A stretch of DNA of 64,000 bases. It comes from Streptomyces melanogenes. Its GTDB lineage: Bacteria; Actinomycetota; Actinomycetes; Streptomycetales; Streptomycetaceae. A program made the translations under genes and the position numbers. The notes under the pieces are model-generated. The model had not been told where the DNA came from, did not search any database, and was given only the letters and a program-made list of their open reading frames with translations. The DNA lies in NCBI RefSeq assembly GCF_014649795.1, contig NZ_BMTS01000002.1, forward strand, positions 1 through 64,000, given 5' to 3'. Below, piece after piece: positions 54,955 to 63,661 of this stretch (position 1 is its first letter; the number at the start of each line of letters is the position of its first letter).

Positions 54955-55290
54955 CCCCCCACCCCGCCCCTTCCCTAAACCCTCCGGGGGTGGGGAGGGG
55001 GCGAGGGCGGTCTCTCGGGGGCTACGCCCCCGGACCCCGAGGTATTCGTTCGTCTGCGGCCCGTCCCCCACTGGTCGCGCAGTTCCCCGCGCCCCTAAAA
55101 GGCTCGGCTTCGCCATCGCCGTCGCCCGTACCCCCTAGGGGCGCGGGGAACTGCGCGAGCAACCGGCCACGACCCGCAGACGAACACCGGGCCGATAAGG
55201 GGCGCGGGGAACTGCGCGACCAGTGGGGACGGCCCGCAGACAAAGCACCCGGCCGCCCGCCCAGGGCTTTGGGGAAGGGGTGGGGTGGGG
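54955..55290. repeat. Intergenic mosaic palindromic repeat, copy 3 (double core)
   Basis: Outer arms CCCCACCCCGCCCCTTCCC and GGGGAAGGGGTGGGGTGGGG bracket two half-cores: CTGGTCGCGCAGTTCCCCGC at 55071, GCGCGGGGAACTGCGCGAGC at 55140 and again GCGCGGGGAACTGCGCGACC at 55201. The shared spacer GGCTCGGCTTCGCCATCGCC also occurs in copies 4 and 5 (in copy 5 as its complement). Confidence 0.85.
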
Positions 55291-55360
55291 GAATTACCGC
55301 CCGGGCCGCGAACCCCCTGCTACCGTCCGCCTCCGCCCCCACAAAAGAGACAGGTGACCC

Positions 55361-56230
55361 ATGCACGACCCCGCCGCCAGGGACGCCGCCGAAGCCGCCG
55401 CGGCCTTCTCGCATCCAGCCGTCCCCCCCGACACCACCGCCCCCTACGGCCCCCACCCCGACCAGGTCATCGACTTCTACGCACCCAGAGGGGAGGCCCA
55501 CGACACCCCCCTCGTCGTCGCCCTGCACGGCGGCGCCTGGCGCGAGCGCTACGACCGGGCGCACCTCACCCCGTTCGTGGACTTCCTCACCCGCAGGGGA
55601 TTCGCCGTCGCCAACGTCGAGTACCGACGCGGCGGCCTCCTGCCGAAGCAAGGAGGGACGGGACCCGTCGCCGGACGCTGGCCGGACACCTTCGACGACG
55701 TGGCCGCCGCCCTCGACGCCCTCCCCGACCTCGCCCGCACCCACCTCCCCACCGCCGGCCTCCGCCGTACCGTGATCACCGGGCACTCCGCCGGCGGCCA
55801 CCTCGCCCTGTGGGCCGCGTCCCGACACGTACTGCCGCCGGACTCCCCGTGGCACACCCCCACCGCCGCCCACCTGCGCGGAGTCGTCGCCCTCGCCCCC
55901 ATCGCCGACTTCACCACGGCGGTGGCGTTGGAGGTGTGTGACGGGGCTGTCCAGCAACTCCTCGGCGGGGACGGGGCGTTCAGCGCTCGCGCCGCCGCCA
56001 CCGACCCCGCCGCCCTCCTCCCCACCGGCGTCGCCACCACCCTCGTCCAGGGCCGGGACGACATCGTCGTGCCGCAGGCCGTGGCCGAGGCGTACGTCGA
56101 CGCCGCCGCCAGGGCGGGGGAGACCGTCGGGCTCACGCTGCTCGACGGCGTCGGCCACTTCCCCCTCATCGACCCCGCCGCCGACGCCTGCGCGGTCGTC
56201 GCCGAGGAGATCGCCCAGCTGGCGTACTGA
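55361..56230 (+). CDS. Alpha/beta hydrolase, probable kynurenine formamidase
   Basis: 289 residues. HGGAWRERYDR (oxyanion HGG-W motif of the kynurenine formamidase type), nucleophile elbow ITGHSAGGHLALW (Ser at about 147), Asp in LVQGRDDIVVP and His in DGVGHFPLID complete the triad. It follows the dioxygenase and kynureninase genes, which supports hydrolysis of N-formylkynurenine; a general esterase role remains possible. Separated from them by a repeat block. Confidence 0.82.
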   Translation: MHDPAARDAAEAAAAFSHPAVPPDTTAPYGPHPDQVIDFYAPRGEAHDTPLVVALHGGAWRERYDRAHLTPFVDFLTRRGFAVANVEYRRGGLLPKQGGTGPVAGRWPDTFDDVAAALDALPDLARTHLPTAGLRRTVITGHSAGGHLALWAASRHVLPPDSPWHTPTAAHLRGVVALAPIADFTTAVALEVCDGAVQQLLGGDGAFSARAAATDPAALLPTGVATTLVQGRDDIVVPQAVAEAYVDAAARAGETVGLTLLDGVGHFPLIDPAADACAVVAEEIAQLAY

Positions 56231-56327
56231 GAGGCCGGACGGAGGAGCCGTAGTACCTGAGGCGGACCCCGCCGGATCCGTAGCGCAGGGGACGCCCCGG
56301 CCACTCGCCCCCGCCTACCGTGGGCAC

Positions 56328-57686
56328 GTGACCGAGACCCTCAGCCCCAAACCGCCGGGGAGCACGCCGGGCAACGGCGTACGCAGCCCCGAGTTCCTGC
56401 TCGCCATGGACGCCTTCGGCGGACTCCGCCAGGACCTGTTCCGGGACGCCTTCGCCTACCGGCCGCTGCCGCCGATGCGTACGGACGGCCCGCTCACCCG
56501 CCATCTGTCCGACCGGCTGCGCCGGTACGCGGCCTGGACCCCGCACGCGGCCGTGCTCTTCGTCGCGTTCTGCGCCGCGGTGATCACGTACACCGCCGGC
56601 TCCCAGCGCGGCGGCCCGGAGCTGCTCATCTGGGTGGCGTCGGGACTGCTCACCGGGGTGCCCGTCGCCATGACCCTGATACGGCCGGTCGGCGCCTGGT
56701 GGACGATGTGCGCGACCACGGTGGTCATGAGCGTCCTGGGCCGGGGCGACGGCCTCGGCTGGCCGTGGGCGCCGGGCACGTTCCTCGCCCAGCTCACCGT
56801 GATGGTCGTGGTGGCGCTGCGCACCCGGCCCCGTACCGCCGCGTGGATGTGGGTGCTCACGCTGCTGCTCGGCACGGTGATGCAGTTCTCCGGCCACCGG
56901 TACGGCGGCTCGGACGCCGGGACGATGGCCGTCACCTCCGCGATCCTGCTTCTGATCGCCGTCGTCGTGAGCATCCGCCGGGAAGCGGAGCAGAAGATCA
57001 CCGTCCAGCAGTCGGTCACCGCCGTCGAACGCGACAAGCGGACCGTGCTCGAAGAGCGCACCACCATCGCGCGCGAGCTGCACGACGTGGTCGCGCACCA
57101 CATGTCGGTGGTCGCCATCCAGGCCGAGGCCGCCCCGTACCGCGTGGAAGACCCGCCGCCGGAGCTGACGCAGGCGTTCGCGACGATCCGCGAGAACGCG
57201 GTGGCGGCGCTCACCGAGCTGCGCCGCGTGCTCGGTGTCGTACGGGCGGAGGACTACGAGGCGCCGGACGCGCCCCAGCCCACCCTCGCCGACCTCGACC
57301 GGCTCCTCGCGAACGTACGCGACGCCGGGCTCGACGTGACCAAGGCGGTCACGGGCGCGGTGCGCGAACTCCCGCAGGGCGTCGAGCTGTCGGCGTACCG
57401 CATCATCCAGGAGGCCCTCAGCAACGCCCTGCGGCATGCGCCGGGCGCGGCCGCGCGGGTGGAGGTCGGCTATGTGCTGGGCGGGGTGGGCCTGCGCGTG
57501 GTCAACGGCCCGCCGACGGGCCCGGCGGCCGCGTCGCCGGGCAGCGGCCACGGGATCACGGGGATGCGGGAGCGGGTGGCGATGCTGGGCGGCGAGATGA
57601 CGGCGGGTGAGGTGGGGGAGGACGGCGGTTACGAGGTGACGGTGTTCATCCCCGTGACGGCGGCGGCGACGGCGGGCGAGGCATGA
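56328..57686 (+). CDS. Sensor histidine kinase (NarL-type, HisKA_3)
   Basis: 452 residues from the GTG at 56328. About five membrane helices (80-215), a dimerisation helix with phospho-acceptor His in RELHDVVAHHMSVVAIQAEA (about 262), and the ATPase N box QEALSNALRHAPGAAARVEV plus GHGITGMRERVAMLGG. Its stop overlaps the response regulator start (ATGA). The signal is unknown; the short membrane-only sensor suggests envelope stress. Confidence 0.9.
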   Translation: MTETLSPKPPGSTPGNGVRSPEFLLAMDAFGGLRQDLFRDAFAYRPLPPMRTDGPLTRHLSDRLRRYAAWTPHAAVLFVAFCAAVITYTAGSQRGGPELLIWVASGLLTGVPVAMTLIRPVGAWWTMCATTVVMSVLGRGDGLGWPWAPGTFLAQLTVMVVVALRTRPRTAAWMWVLTLLLGTVMQFSGHRYGGSDAGTMAVTSAILLLIAVVVSIRREAEQKITVQQSVTAVERDKRTVLEERTTIARELHDVVAHHMSVVAIQAEAAPYRVEDPPPELTQAFATIRENAVAALTELRRVLGVVRAEDYEAPDAPQPTLADLDRLLANVRDAGLDVTKAVTGAVRELPQGVELSAYRIIQEALSNALRHAPGAAARVEVGYVLGGVGLRVVNGPPTGPAAASPGSGHGITGMRERVAMLGGEMTAGEVGEDGGYEVTVFIPVTAAATAGEA

Positions 57687-58360
57687 GCGGGGCGAGCATC
57701 CGCGTACTGATCGTCGACGACCAGATGATGGTCCGCGAGGGCTTCTCGGTCCTGCTCAACGCCCAGCGGGACATCGAGGTGATCGGCGAGGCGGTCGACG
57801 GCCGGGAGGCGCTGGCCAAGGTCCGCGAACTCCGCCCGGACGTCGTCCTGATGGACATCCGGATGCCCGAGATGAACGGCATCGAGGCGACGCGGGAGAT
57901 CGTGGCGGCGGACACGGCGGCGCGGGTGCTGGTGCTGACCACCTTCGACCTGGACGAGTACGTGTACCAGGCGCTGCGGGCGGGGGCGTCGGGGTTCCTC
58001 CTGAAGGACGCGTCCGCACGTCAACTCGCTGAGGGCGTACGGGTCGTGGCGTCCGGCGACGCGCTGCTGGCGCCGTCGGTGACGCGCCGCTTGATCACAG
58101 AGTTCGCGCGGTCGACGCCGATGCGGCGGGGAACGGTGGGTGTGGGTTCGGTCCAGGTCGAGGAACTGACCGACCGCGAGACGGAGGTCCTCGTCCTGAT
58201 CGCCCAGGGCCTTTCCAACGCGGAGATCGCGGAGCGGTTGGTGGTGGCGGAGTCGACGATCAAGACGCATGTGAGCCGGGTACTGGTGAAACTGGGCCTG
58301 CGGGACCGCACACAGGCGGCGGTGTACGCGTACGAGTCCCGCCTGATCACCCCGTCGTAG
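57683..58360 (+). CDS. Response regulator, NarL/LuxR type
   Basis: 225 residues. Receiver domain with acidic pocket DDQ and phospho-Asp in VVLMDIRMPEMNG (about 57), Lys in GFLLKDAS, then a LuxR HTH LTDRETEVLVLIAQGLSNAEIAERLVVAESTIKTHVSRVLVKLG (about 162-205). Partner of the overlapping kinase gene. Confidence 0.95.
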   Translation: MSGASIRVLIVDDQMMVREGFSVLLNAQRDIEVIGEAVDGREALAKVRELRPDVVLMDIRMPEMNGIEATREIVAADTAARVLVLTTFDLDEYVYQALRAGASGFLLKDASARQLAEGVRVVASGDALLAPSVTRRLITEFARSTPMRRGTVGVGSVQVEELTDRETEVLVLIAQGLSNAEIAERLVVAESTIKTHVSRVLVKLGLRDRTQAAVYAYESRLITPS

Positions 58361-58365
58361 CAGCC

Positions 58366-58850
58366 CCCACCCCACCCCTTCCCTAAACCCTCCGGGGGCG
58401 GGAGGGGGCGAGGGTGGTTTTCCCGGGGGCTACGCCCCGGACCCCTTGGGCGGGGCCTGCGGCCCCTGCACCCCGCTTTCGGGCTGCGCCCCGGGCCCGT
58501 GCAGGGGGTGGGTGGGCTACTGGGGGCTTCGCCACTCGGACCCCGTTCGTCTGCGGGCCGTCCCCAACTGGTCGCGCAGTTCCCCGCGCCCCTGAATGGC
58601 TCGGCTTCGCCATCGCCATCGGCCGTACCCCTTCAGGGGCGCGGGGAACTGCGCGAGCAACCCACCGCGACCCGCAGACGAAAGAAGCGGGGCGCAGGGG
58701 CCGCAGGCCCCGCGACGGGGTCCGGGGCGAAGGCCCGAGGGGGTGCAGGGGCGCAGCCCCGCCCGGGGTCCGGGGGCCCAGCCCCCGGGAACGCACCTCC
58801 GCCCCCTCCCACCCCCGGAGGGTTTAGGGAAGGGGCGGGGTGGGGGCCCG
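58366..58850. repeat. Intergenic mosaic palindromic repeat, copy 4 (longest)
   Basis: About 485 bases. Outer arms CCCCACCCCACCCCTTCCC and GGGAAGGGGCGGGGTGGGGG enclose GGGGGCTACGCCCCGGACCCC-type blocks and their complements, then GTCTGCGGGCCGTCCCC and the core CTGGTCGCGCAGTTCCCCGC paired with GCGCGGGGAACTGCGCGAGC. The whole can fold as nested stems. No gene in it. Confidence 0.85.
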
Positions 58851-58856
58851 ACCAGG

Positions 58857-60350
58857 TCAGGCCGCGAGCTCCGGCTCGCGCTCCGGCGTCGCCACCCGCG
58901 AACCATCCCGCATCAGCAACCCCGCCAGCACCGCCGCCACCAGCACCCCGATCCCGCTCACCGCGAACGTCGTCGACATCGACGAGGTGAAGGCCTCGTG
59001 AGCCGTACGTACCAGGGACTGGTCACCACCGGCCACAGCCAGCGCACCCGCGATCGAGTGCCGAGCCGCATCCGGCGCGTCCGACGGCATCTCCGACGCG
59101 AACCCGCTCGACAGCATCGAGCCGAGGATCGCGATGCCCAGCGCCGTACCGGCCTGCTGGATCGTGTCGTTGAGCGCCGACCCCACCCCCGCCTTGTCCG
59201 CCGGGATCGTCCCCATCAGGGCGCCGACCGCAGCCGGCATCGCCAGGCCCGCGCCCAGGCCCAGCAGGCCGAGGGCGATCGCCGGGACCGTGAAGCCCGA
59301 GGACGCGGTGACCGTGGTCAGCAGGGCGAAGGACGAGGACATCGTCAGCATGCCGGCCACGATCAGCCACCGGTTGCCGATCTTCGCGGCGGCCTGCGCC
59401 CCCACCGTGTTGCCGACCAGCGCCGTCACCGCCAGCGGCACGAACGCCAGGCCCGCCTTGACCGGCGAGTAGCCGAGGACGAACTGGAGGTACTGGGTGA
59501 GGACGAGCAGCAGCCCACCCGTACCGATCTGGACGAGCGCCAGCGACACCGAACCGCCGCTGAAGTTGCGGTGCTTGAACAGGACCAGCGGCACCATCGG
59601 CGCGGAGGTGACGTTCTCCCAGACCACGAAGCCCGCGAGAGCCACGACCGCGACCGCCAGCGTGACCAGCGAGCGGGACCCGAACGCCCCGTGCTGCGGA
59701 ATCTCGATGATCCACCAGATCAGCGCGGTCATCCCCGCCGCCGACAGCACCGCGCCCAGCGGATCCGGCTTCTGCCACGGCGCCTTCGACTCCGGCATCA
59801 GCAGCAGACCCGCGAGGATGGCCAGCGCCACGACCGGGATGTTGATGAAGAAGATCGAGTGCCAGGAGAAGTGGTCGATCAGTACGCCGCCCAGCACCGG
59901 GCTGCCGACCAGACCGAGCATCGACACCGAACCCCACGCCGCCATCGCCTTGCCGCGCTCCTCCTCGTCGAAGACGGTGATGAGGATGGAGAGGGTCGAC
60001 GGCATGATCAGCGCGCCGCCCACGCCCATCGCCACTCGTACGGCTATGACCTCGCCGGGATTCGTACAGAACACCGCCGCCAGCGACGCCGCCCCGAACA
60101 GCAGCAAGCCGATGATCATCACCTTGCGGCGGCCGAACCGGTCACCGAGGCTGCCGGAGGTGAGCAGCAGGCCCGCGAACACCAGGATGTAGGAGTCGAG
60201 GATCCACTGCGTGTCCTGGGCACTCGCCCCGAGGTCCTCCGTCATCGACGGCACCGCCACCGTCAGCGCCATGCTGTCGATCACCAGCACCAGCGAGCTG
60301 AGGCACAGCACGATCAGGATCCACCAGCGGCGTGGGTTGCGGGTTTCCAT
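58857..60350 (-). CDS. DHA2-family MFS multidrug exporter
   Basis: 497 residues. METRNPRRWWILIVLCLSSLVLVIDSM opens the first helix; motif A GDRFGRRKVMIIG and motif C VSMLGLVGSPVLGGVLIDHFSWHSIF are clear; about 14 helices. It faces a TetR gene with a long inverted repeat between, so expression is probably induced by the exported drug or metabolite. Confidence 0.9.
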   Translation of the reverse strand: METRNPRRWWILIVLCLSSLVLVIDSMALTVAVPSMTEDLGASAQDTQWILDSYILVFAGLLLTSGSLGDRFGRRKVMIIGLLLFGAASLAAVFCTNPGEVIAVRVAMGVGGALIMPSTLSILITVFDEEERGKAMAAWGSVSMLGLVGSPVLGGVLIDHFSWHSIFFINIPVVALAILAGLLLMPESKAPWQKPDPLGAVLSAAGMTALIWWIIEIPQHGAFGSRSLVTLAVAVVALAGFVVWENVTSAPMVPLVLFKHRNFSGGSVSLALVQIGTGGLLLVLTQYLQFVLGYSPVKAGLAFVPLAVTALVGNTVGAQAAAKIGNRWLIVAGMLTMSSSFALLTTVTASSGFTVPAIALGLLGLGAGLAMPAAVGALMGTIPADKAGVGSALNDTIQQAGTALGIAILGSMLSSGFASEMPSDAPDAARHSIAGALAVAGGDQSLVRTAHEAFTSSMSTTFAVSGIGVLVAAVLAGLLMRDGSRVATPEREPELAA

Positions 60351-60390
60351 GGTTCGTTCCCCTTCTCAGCTGCGCACGTCGTTCTCTCGA

Positions 60391-60426
60391 TGCGCACACT
60401 GTACGCAGGGGGGAACAGTGTGCGCA
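60391..60426. promoter_or_regulatory. Long operator candidate between exporter and TetR genes
   Basis: TGCGCACACTGT (60391-60402) and its exact complement ACAGTGTGCGCA (60415-60426) around a 12-base spacer. Extra TGTACGC/CGTACGCA motifs follow at 60440-60467. It overlaps the probable promoters of both genes. Confidence 0.75.
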
Positions 60427-60488
60427 ACTGTCTGTCGCTGTACGCTAAATGCGAACGTCGTACGCACGTACCGCCGCGAAGGAGCGTC

Positions 60489-61220
60489 ATGGCCGCCAGG
60501 ACCACCAAGGCGAACCCCATCCCGTCCGTCTGGGCCCGTCGGGCGCGCGAAGCCGACCAGCCCGCGCTGAGCAGGGCCGCGATCGTCCGCGAGGCGGTCG
60601 TGATGCTGGACGCCGACGGCGTCGAGGCGCTCAGCATGCGCAAGCTCGGCGCCCGGCTGAACGCGGGCGCGACCTCCCTCTACCGGCACGTCGCCACCAA
60701 GGACGAGCTGATGGAGCTCGCGGTGGACGAGGTGTTCGGGGAGATCGCCGTGCCCGCCGCCGACGGCGCCGACTGGCGGGCCGCCGCCACCGAGGCCGCC
60801 CAGTCGTTCCGCGCGACGGCGCTGCGCCACCGCTGGCTGTCCTCGGTCCTCGGCCAGGCGGGCCTCGCCTATCTGGGCCCCAACCTGATGTCGTTCTCCG
60901 AGCGGCTCGCCGCGCTCTTCGCGGACGCCGGGTTCCCCGAGCCGGAGCGCGCGATCGAGACGGTCCTGTCGTACGTGATCGGGATGAGCACCACGGAGGC
61001 GGCGTGGCTCACCACGGTCGCCCGCTCCGGCGAGTCCGAGGCGGACTTCATCGCCCGCCTCATGCCCGCCGCGCAGCAGGCGGTGGCGGACCACGAGCAC
61101 CTGGCCGAGGCGTACGCGGCGGAGGTCGTGGACCCGGTCGCGCTGCGCGACGACAAGTTCGCGTACGGGTTGGAGGTCGTCCTGGACGGCTTGGCGCTGA
61201 GGCGCCCGAAGGCGTCCTAG
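60489..61220 (+). CDS. TetR-family regulator with TetR_C (tetracycline-type) domain
   Basis: 243 residues from the ATG at 60489, AAGGAGCGTC ahead. HTH: VEALSMRKLGARLNAGATSLYRHVATKDELMELAVDEVFG (about 46-85), closely like TetR class repressors of efflux genes. The C-terminal helices are of the TetR_C type. Divergent from the exporter, so the likely pair is repressor and pump. Its stop overlaps the P450 stop region by four bases. Confidence 0.92.
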   Translation: MAARTTKANPIPSVWARRAREADQPALSRAAIVREAVVMLDADGVEALSMRKLGARLNAGATSLYRHVATKDELMELAVDEVFGEIAVPAADGADWRAAATEAAQSFRATALRHRWLSSVLGQAGLAYLGPNLMSFSERLAALFADAGFPEPERAIETVLSYVIGMSTTEAAWLTTVARSGESEADFIARLMPAAQQAVADHEHLAEAYAAEVVDPVALRDDKFAYGLEVVLDGLALRRPKAS

Positions 61221-62440
61221 ACCTCCACTTCGACGGCGGTGAGGCCCCGGATCACGTACCCCGGCTTCCAGCGCGGCTCGGTGACCAGCCGCATGCGCGG
61301 GGCCTCGCGCAGCAACAGACCGAAGGACGCGGCCAGTTCGAGGCGGGCGAGGGGGGCGCCGAGGCAGTAGTGGATGCCCGCGCCGAAGCTGACGTGCCGG
61401 TTGTCGGCGACCGGACGGCGTACGTCGAAGGTGTCCGGGTCCGCGAACGCGGCCGGGTCCCGGTTGGCGGACCCGAAGAGCAGCGCGACCTCCGCCCCCC
61501 GGGGGATCTTCGTCCCCGCGACCTCGATGTCGTCGAGCACCCAGCGTTCGAAGAGCTGCAACGGGGTGTCGTAGCGCAGCAGTTCCTCGACGGCGCCGGG
61601 GAGCAGCTTCTCGGGTTCGGCGCGCAGCAGGGCCAGCTGCTCGGGGTGGCGGAAGAGCGTCCACCACGCGTTGGCCGTGGTGTTGACGGTGGCCTCGTGG
61701 CCCGCGTTGAGGAGCAGGACGCAGGTGGAGATCATCTCCTGCTCGGTGAGGCGGGTGCCGTCGGTGTCGTGGACGGCGATGAGGGCGGAGACGAGGTCGG
61801 GGGCGGGGGTGCGGCGCCGTTCTTGGATCAACTCCCTCAAGTAGGCCGAGAACTCGACCGCCGCCGTAACCGCGCGTGCGGCGGTGTCCTCGTCCGGGTT
61901 GAGCTCGTACATCCCGCAGATGTCGGCCGACCAGGGGCGTAGGAGGTGCCGGTCTGCGTCGGGGATGCCGAGCATTTCGGCGATGACGGTGACGGGGAGG
62001 GGCTCGGCGACGTCTGCGAGGAGGTCCCCGCCGCCCGCTGCGACGAAGTCGCGTACGAGGCGGGTGGCGATGCGCTGGACGACGGGTTCGAGTTCCTCGA
62101 CGCGTCGGGGGGTGAACGCCTTCGCCACGAGCCGCCGGATCCGGGTGTGATCCGGACCTTCCTGGTCCAGGATCCCCTGGTCGTTGAGGGTGTGGAAGGG
62201 CTCGTGGGCGGGGGATGGGGGCGTACGGCCGAACTCCTCGTGGGTGAAGCGGTGGAGGTAGGTGCGGCCGAGGCGGCGGTCGCGGAGGAGTCCGCTGACG
62301 TCGGTGTGGTGGGGGATGAGCCATTGGTTGGTGGGGGTGTGGTGGTGGGCGCGGCCCGCTGCGCGGAGCTGGGCGTACGCGGGGTAGGGGTCGGCGACGA
62401 AGCCGGGGTCGCCGGGTCGAAAGTGACGGCTGGTGTCCAT
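61217..62440 (-). CDS. Cytochrome P450
   Basis: 407 residues from the ATG at 62440. I-helix LLLNAGHEATVNTTAN (A-G-x-E-T type), K-helix EELLR (ExxR), and the haem loop HVSFGAGIHYCLGAPLAR with the thiolate Cys. Soluble bacterial CYP, class I, needing ferredoxin and reductase; none is adjacent. Substrate unknown. The gene ends tail-to-tail with the TetR gene and is not obviously part of a cluster. Confidence 0.93.
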   Translation of the reverse strand: MDTSRHFRPGDPGFVADPYPAYAQLRAAGRAHHHTPTNQWLIPHHTDVSGLLRDRRLGRTYLHRFTHEEFGRTPPSPAHEPFHTLNDQGILDQEGPDHTRIRRLVAKAFTPRRVEELEPVVQRIATRLVRDFVAAGGGDLLADVAEPLPVTVIAEMLGIPDADRHLLRPWSADICGMYELNPDEDTAARAVTAAVEFSAYLRELIQERRRTPAPDLVSALIAVHDTDGTRLTEQEMISTCVLLLNAGHEATVNTTANAWWTLFRHPEQLALLRAEPEKLLPGAVEELLRYDTPLQLFERWVLDDIEVAGTKIPRGAEVALLFGSANRDPAAFADPDTFDVRRPVADNRHVSFGAGIHYCLGAPLARLELAASFGLLLREAPRMRLVTEPRWKPGYVIRGLTAVEVEV

Positions 62441-62449
62441 GGGTTTCCT

Positions 62450-62701
62450 TTTCCCCACCCCACCCCTTCCCGAAAGCCCTCTGGCGGGCGGCCGGGATCG
62501 TCACCTGCGGGCCGGTGGCGGGCTGGTCGCGCAGTTCCCCGCGCCCCTGAAGAGGTACGGCCGATGGCGATGGCGAAGCCGAGCCATCCAGGGGCGCGGG
62601 GAACTGCGCGACCAGTTGGGGACGGCCCGCAGACGAACGCGGACCCCGGGGCGAAGCCCCCCTCCCACCCCCGGAGGGTTTAGGGAAGGGGCGGGGTGGG
62701 G
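62450..62701. repeat. Intergenic mosaic palindromic repeat, copy 5
   Basis: Outer arms CCCCACCCCACCCCTTCCC and GGGAAGGGGCGGGGTGGGGG; middle CTGCGGGCCGG and ACGGCCCGCAGAC; inner CTGGTCGCGCAGTTCCCCGC and GCGGGGAACTGCGCGACCAG; spacer GATGGCGATGGCGAAGCCGAGCC, the inverted form of that in copies 3 and 4. Confidence 0.85.
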
Positions 62702-62711
62702 GCTGACCACG

Positions 62712-63518
62712 TCACGGGGGTGGCAGCGTCAGCGTCCACGTCCCCGCCGTCCACGTCCGCGTGCGGACCGGGCCCGCCACCACCTGGCCCGCCCGGTAGC
62801 GGAAGCCGTCCCCGGACACCGCCCCCGACACCGTCACCACCCGCGCCCGCGCCCGAACCCCCGGCACCCCCACCCCCCGGGACACCACCACATCGCCCCC
62901 CACCCCCACCGACACCCCCACGACCGGACGGTCGAGGTCGGACAGGAGGACCCCGTCCGCCTCGACCCGCAAGCGGTGGGTGACGGACAGGGGCGCCGGT
63001 GCCCGCACCAGGGTGCGGACGAGGGAACGGCACGTACCCCAGACGGTCGGGGCGGCAGGACGCACCTCGAGCGGCGGAGCCGGGATGCAGAGGTCGCCGA
63101 GGACCACGCCCCCGCTGTCGTCCACCAGGAGGTCGAGGCGGCGTGGCGCGCCCTCCAGGACCGCCCGGGCCGCCGCCACCGCCCCCGTCGGCACCCCCAG
63201 TGACCTGGCAAGTTCCACCAGAGGGGCGGTCCCCACGGGCACGATCGCCAGGCCGGAGGCGCAGACATCACCGCAGACATCACGTTCCCGCTGCAGCAAT
63301 GTCACAGTACGTAGCAGTGCCCGGTCGTCACCCACCACCACGGGCCGCCGCGAACCCCTTCGCGCAAGGGCACGCGAGAACTCCTCCACCCCCTCCGGCC
63401 AGCATATTTTCGCCTGTGCACCCGCACACAGCACATCTTTCGCGATCCGCACGGACTCGCCGTCGATACGGCGGGCGACCGGGTCGATGACCACCAGTAG
63501 CTGGTCGGCAGCCGACAC
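62712..63518 (-). CDS. Diacylglycerol kinase-like catalytic domain protein
   Basis: 268 residues from a GTG at 63518 with GAGGAAGGA five bases ahead; the ATG at 63551 has no such site. LLVVIDPVARRIDGESVRIAKDVLCAG is the first strand-loop of the DAGK/lipid kinase fold, where NP is usual; here it is DP. GLAIVPVGTAPLVELARSLGVP stands for the GGDGT-N-x-A-R-x-LG motif, so the usual catalytic glycines are partly changed. It may be a divergent or inactive lipid kinase-like protein. Divergent from purA. Confidence 0.75.
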   Translation of the reverse strand: MSAADQLLVVIDPVARRIDGESVRIAKDVLCAGAQAKICWPEGVEEFSRALARRGSRRPVVVGDDRALLRTVTLLQRERDVCGDVCASGLAIVPVGTAPLVELARSLGVPTGAVAAARAVLEGAPRRLDLLVDDSGGVVLGDLCIPAPPLEVRPAAPTVWGTCRSLVRTLVRAPAPLSVTHRLRVEADGVLLSDLDRPVVGVSVGVGGDVVVSRGVGVPGVRARARVVTVSGAVSGDGFRYRAGQVVAGPVRTRTWTAGTWTLTLPPP

Positions 63519-63552
63519 TTCGGTCCTTCCTCGGGTAGCATCTTTGTGCAAG

Positions 63553-63580
63553 AGCCCCTTGCGCTATTGCGCCAGGGGCT
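63553..63580. promoter_or_regulatory. Hairpin in the purA upstream region
   Basis: AGCCCCTTGCGC (63553-63564) pairs with 63569-63580 with one mismatch around a TATT loop. It lies about 80 bases before purA and just upstream of the divergent kinase-like gene. Terminator shape without an adjacent gene end suggests a leader element or an insulating hairpin. Confidence 0.4.
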
Positions 63581-63661
63581 TCGTCTATTCCGGGGCACAT
63601 TGGTGAGGCGGCGACAAGCCCCTGACCTTGGACATGCCCCGCCCGGAAGGGGTGTACGCCT

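Noticed and set aside
54955..55290. Repeat blocks considered as a CRISPR array
   Set aside because: Units are inverted and nested palindromes, not regularly spaced direct repeats with unique spacers, and no cas gene is present.
58857..62440. Exporter, TetR and P450 considered as a small biosynthetic cluster
   Set aside because: The P450 only ends tail-to-tail with the TetR gene and no other tailoring or core enzyme is present; the exporter/TetR pair explains itself.
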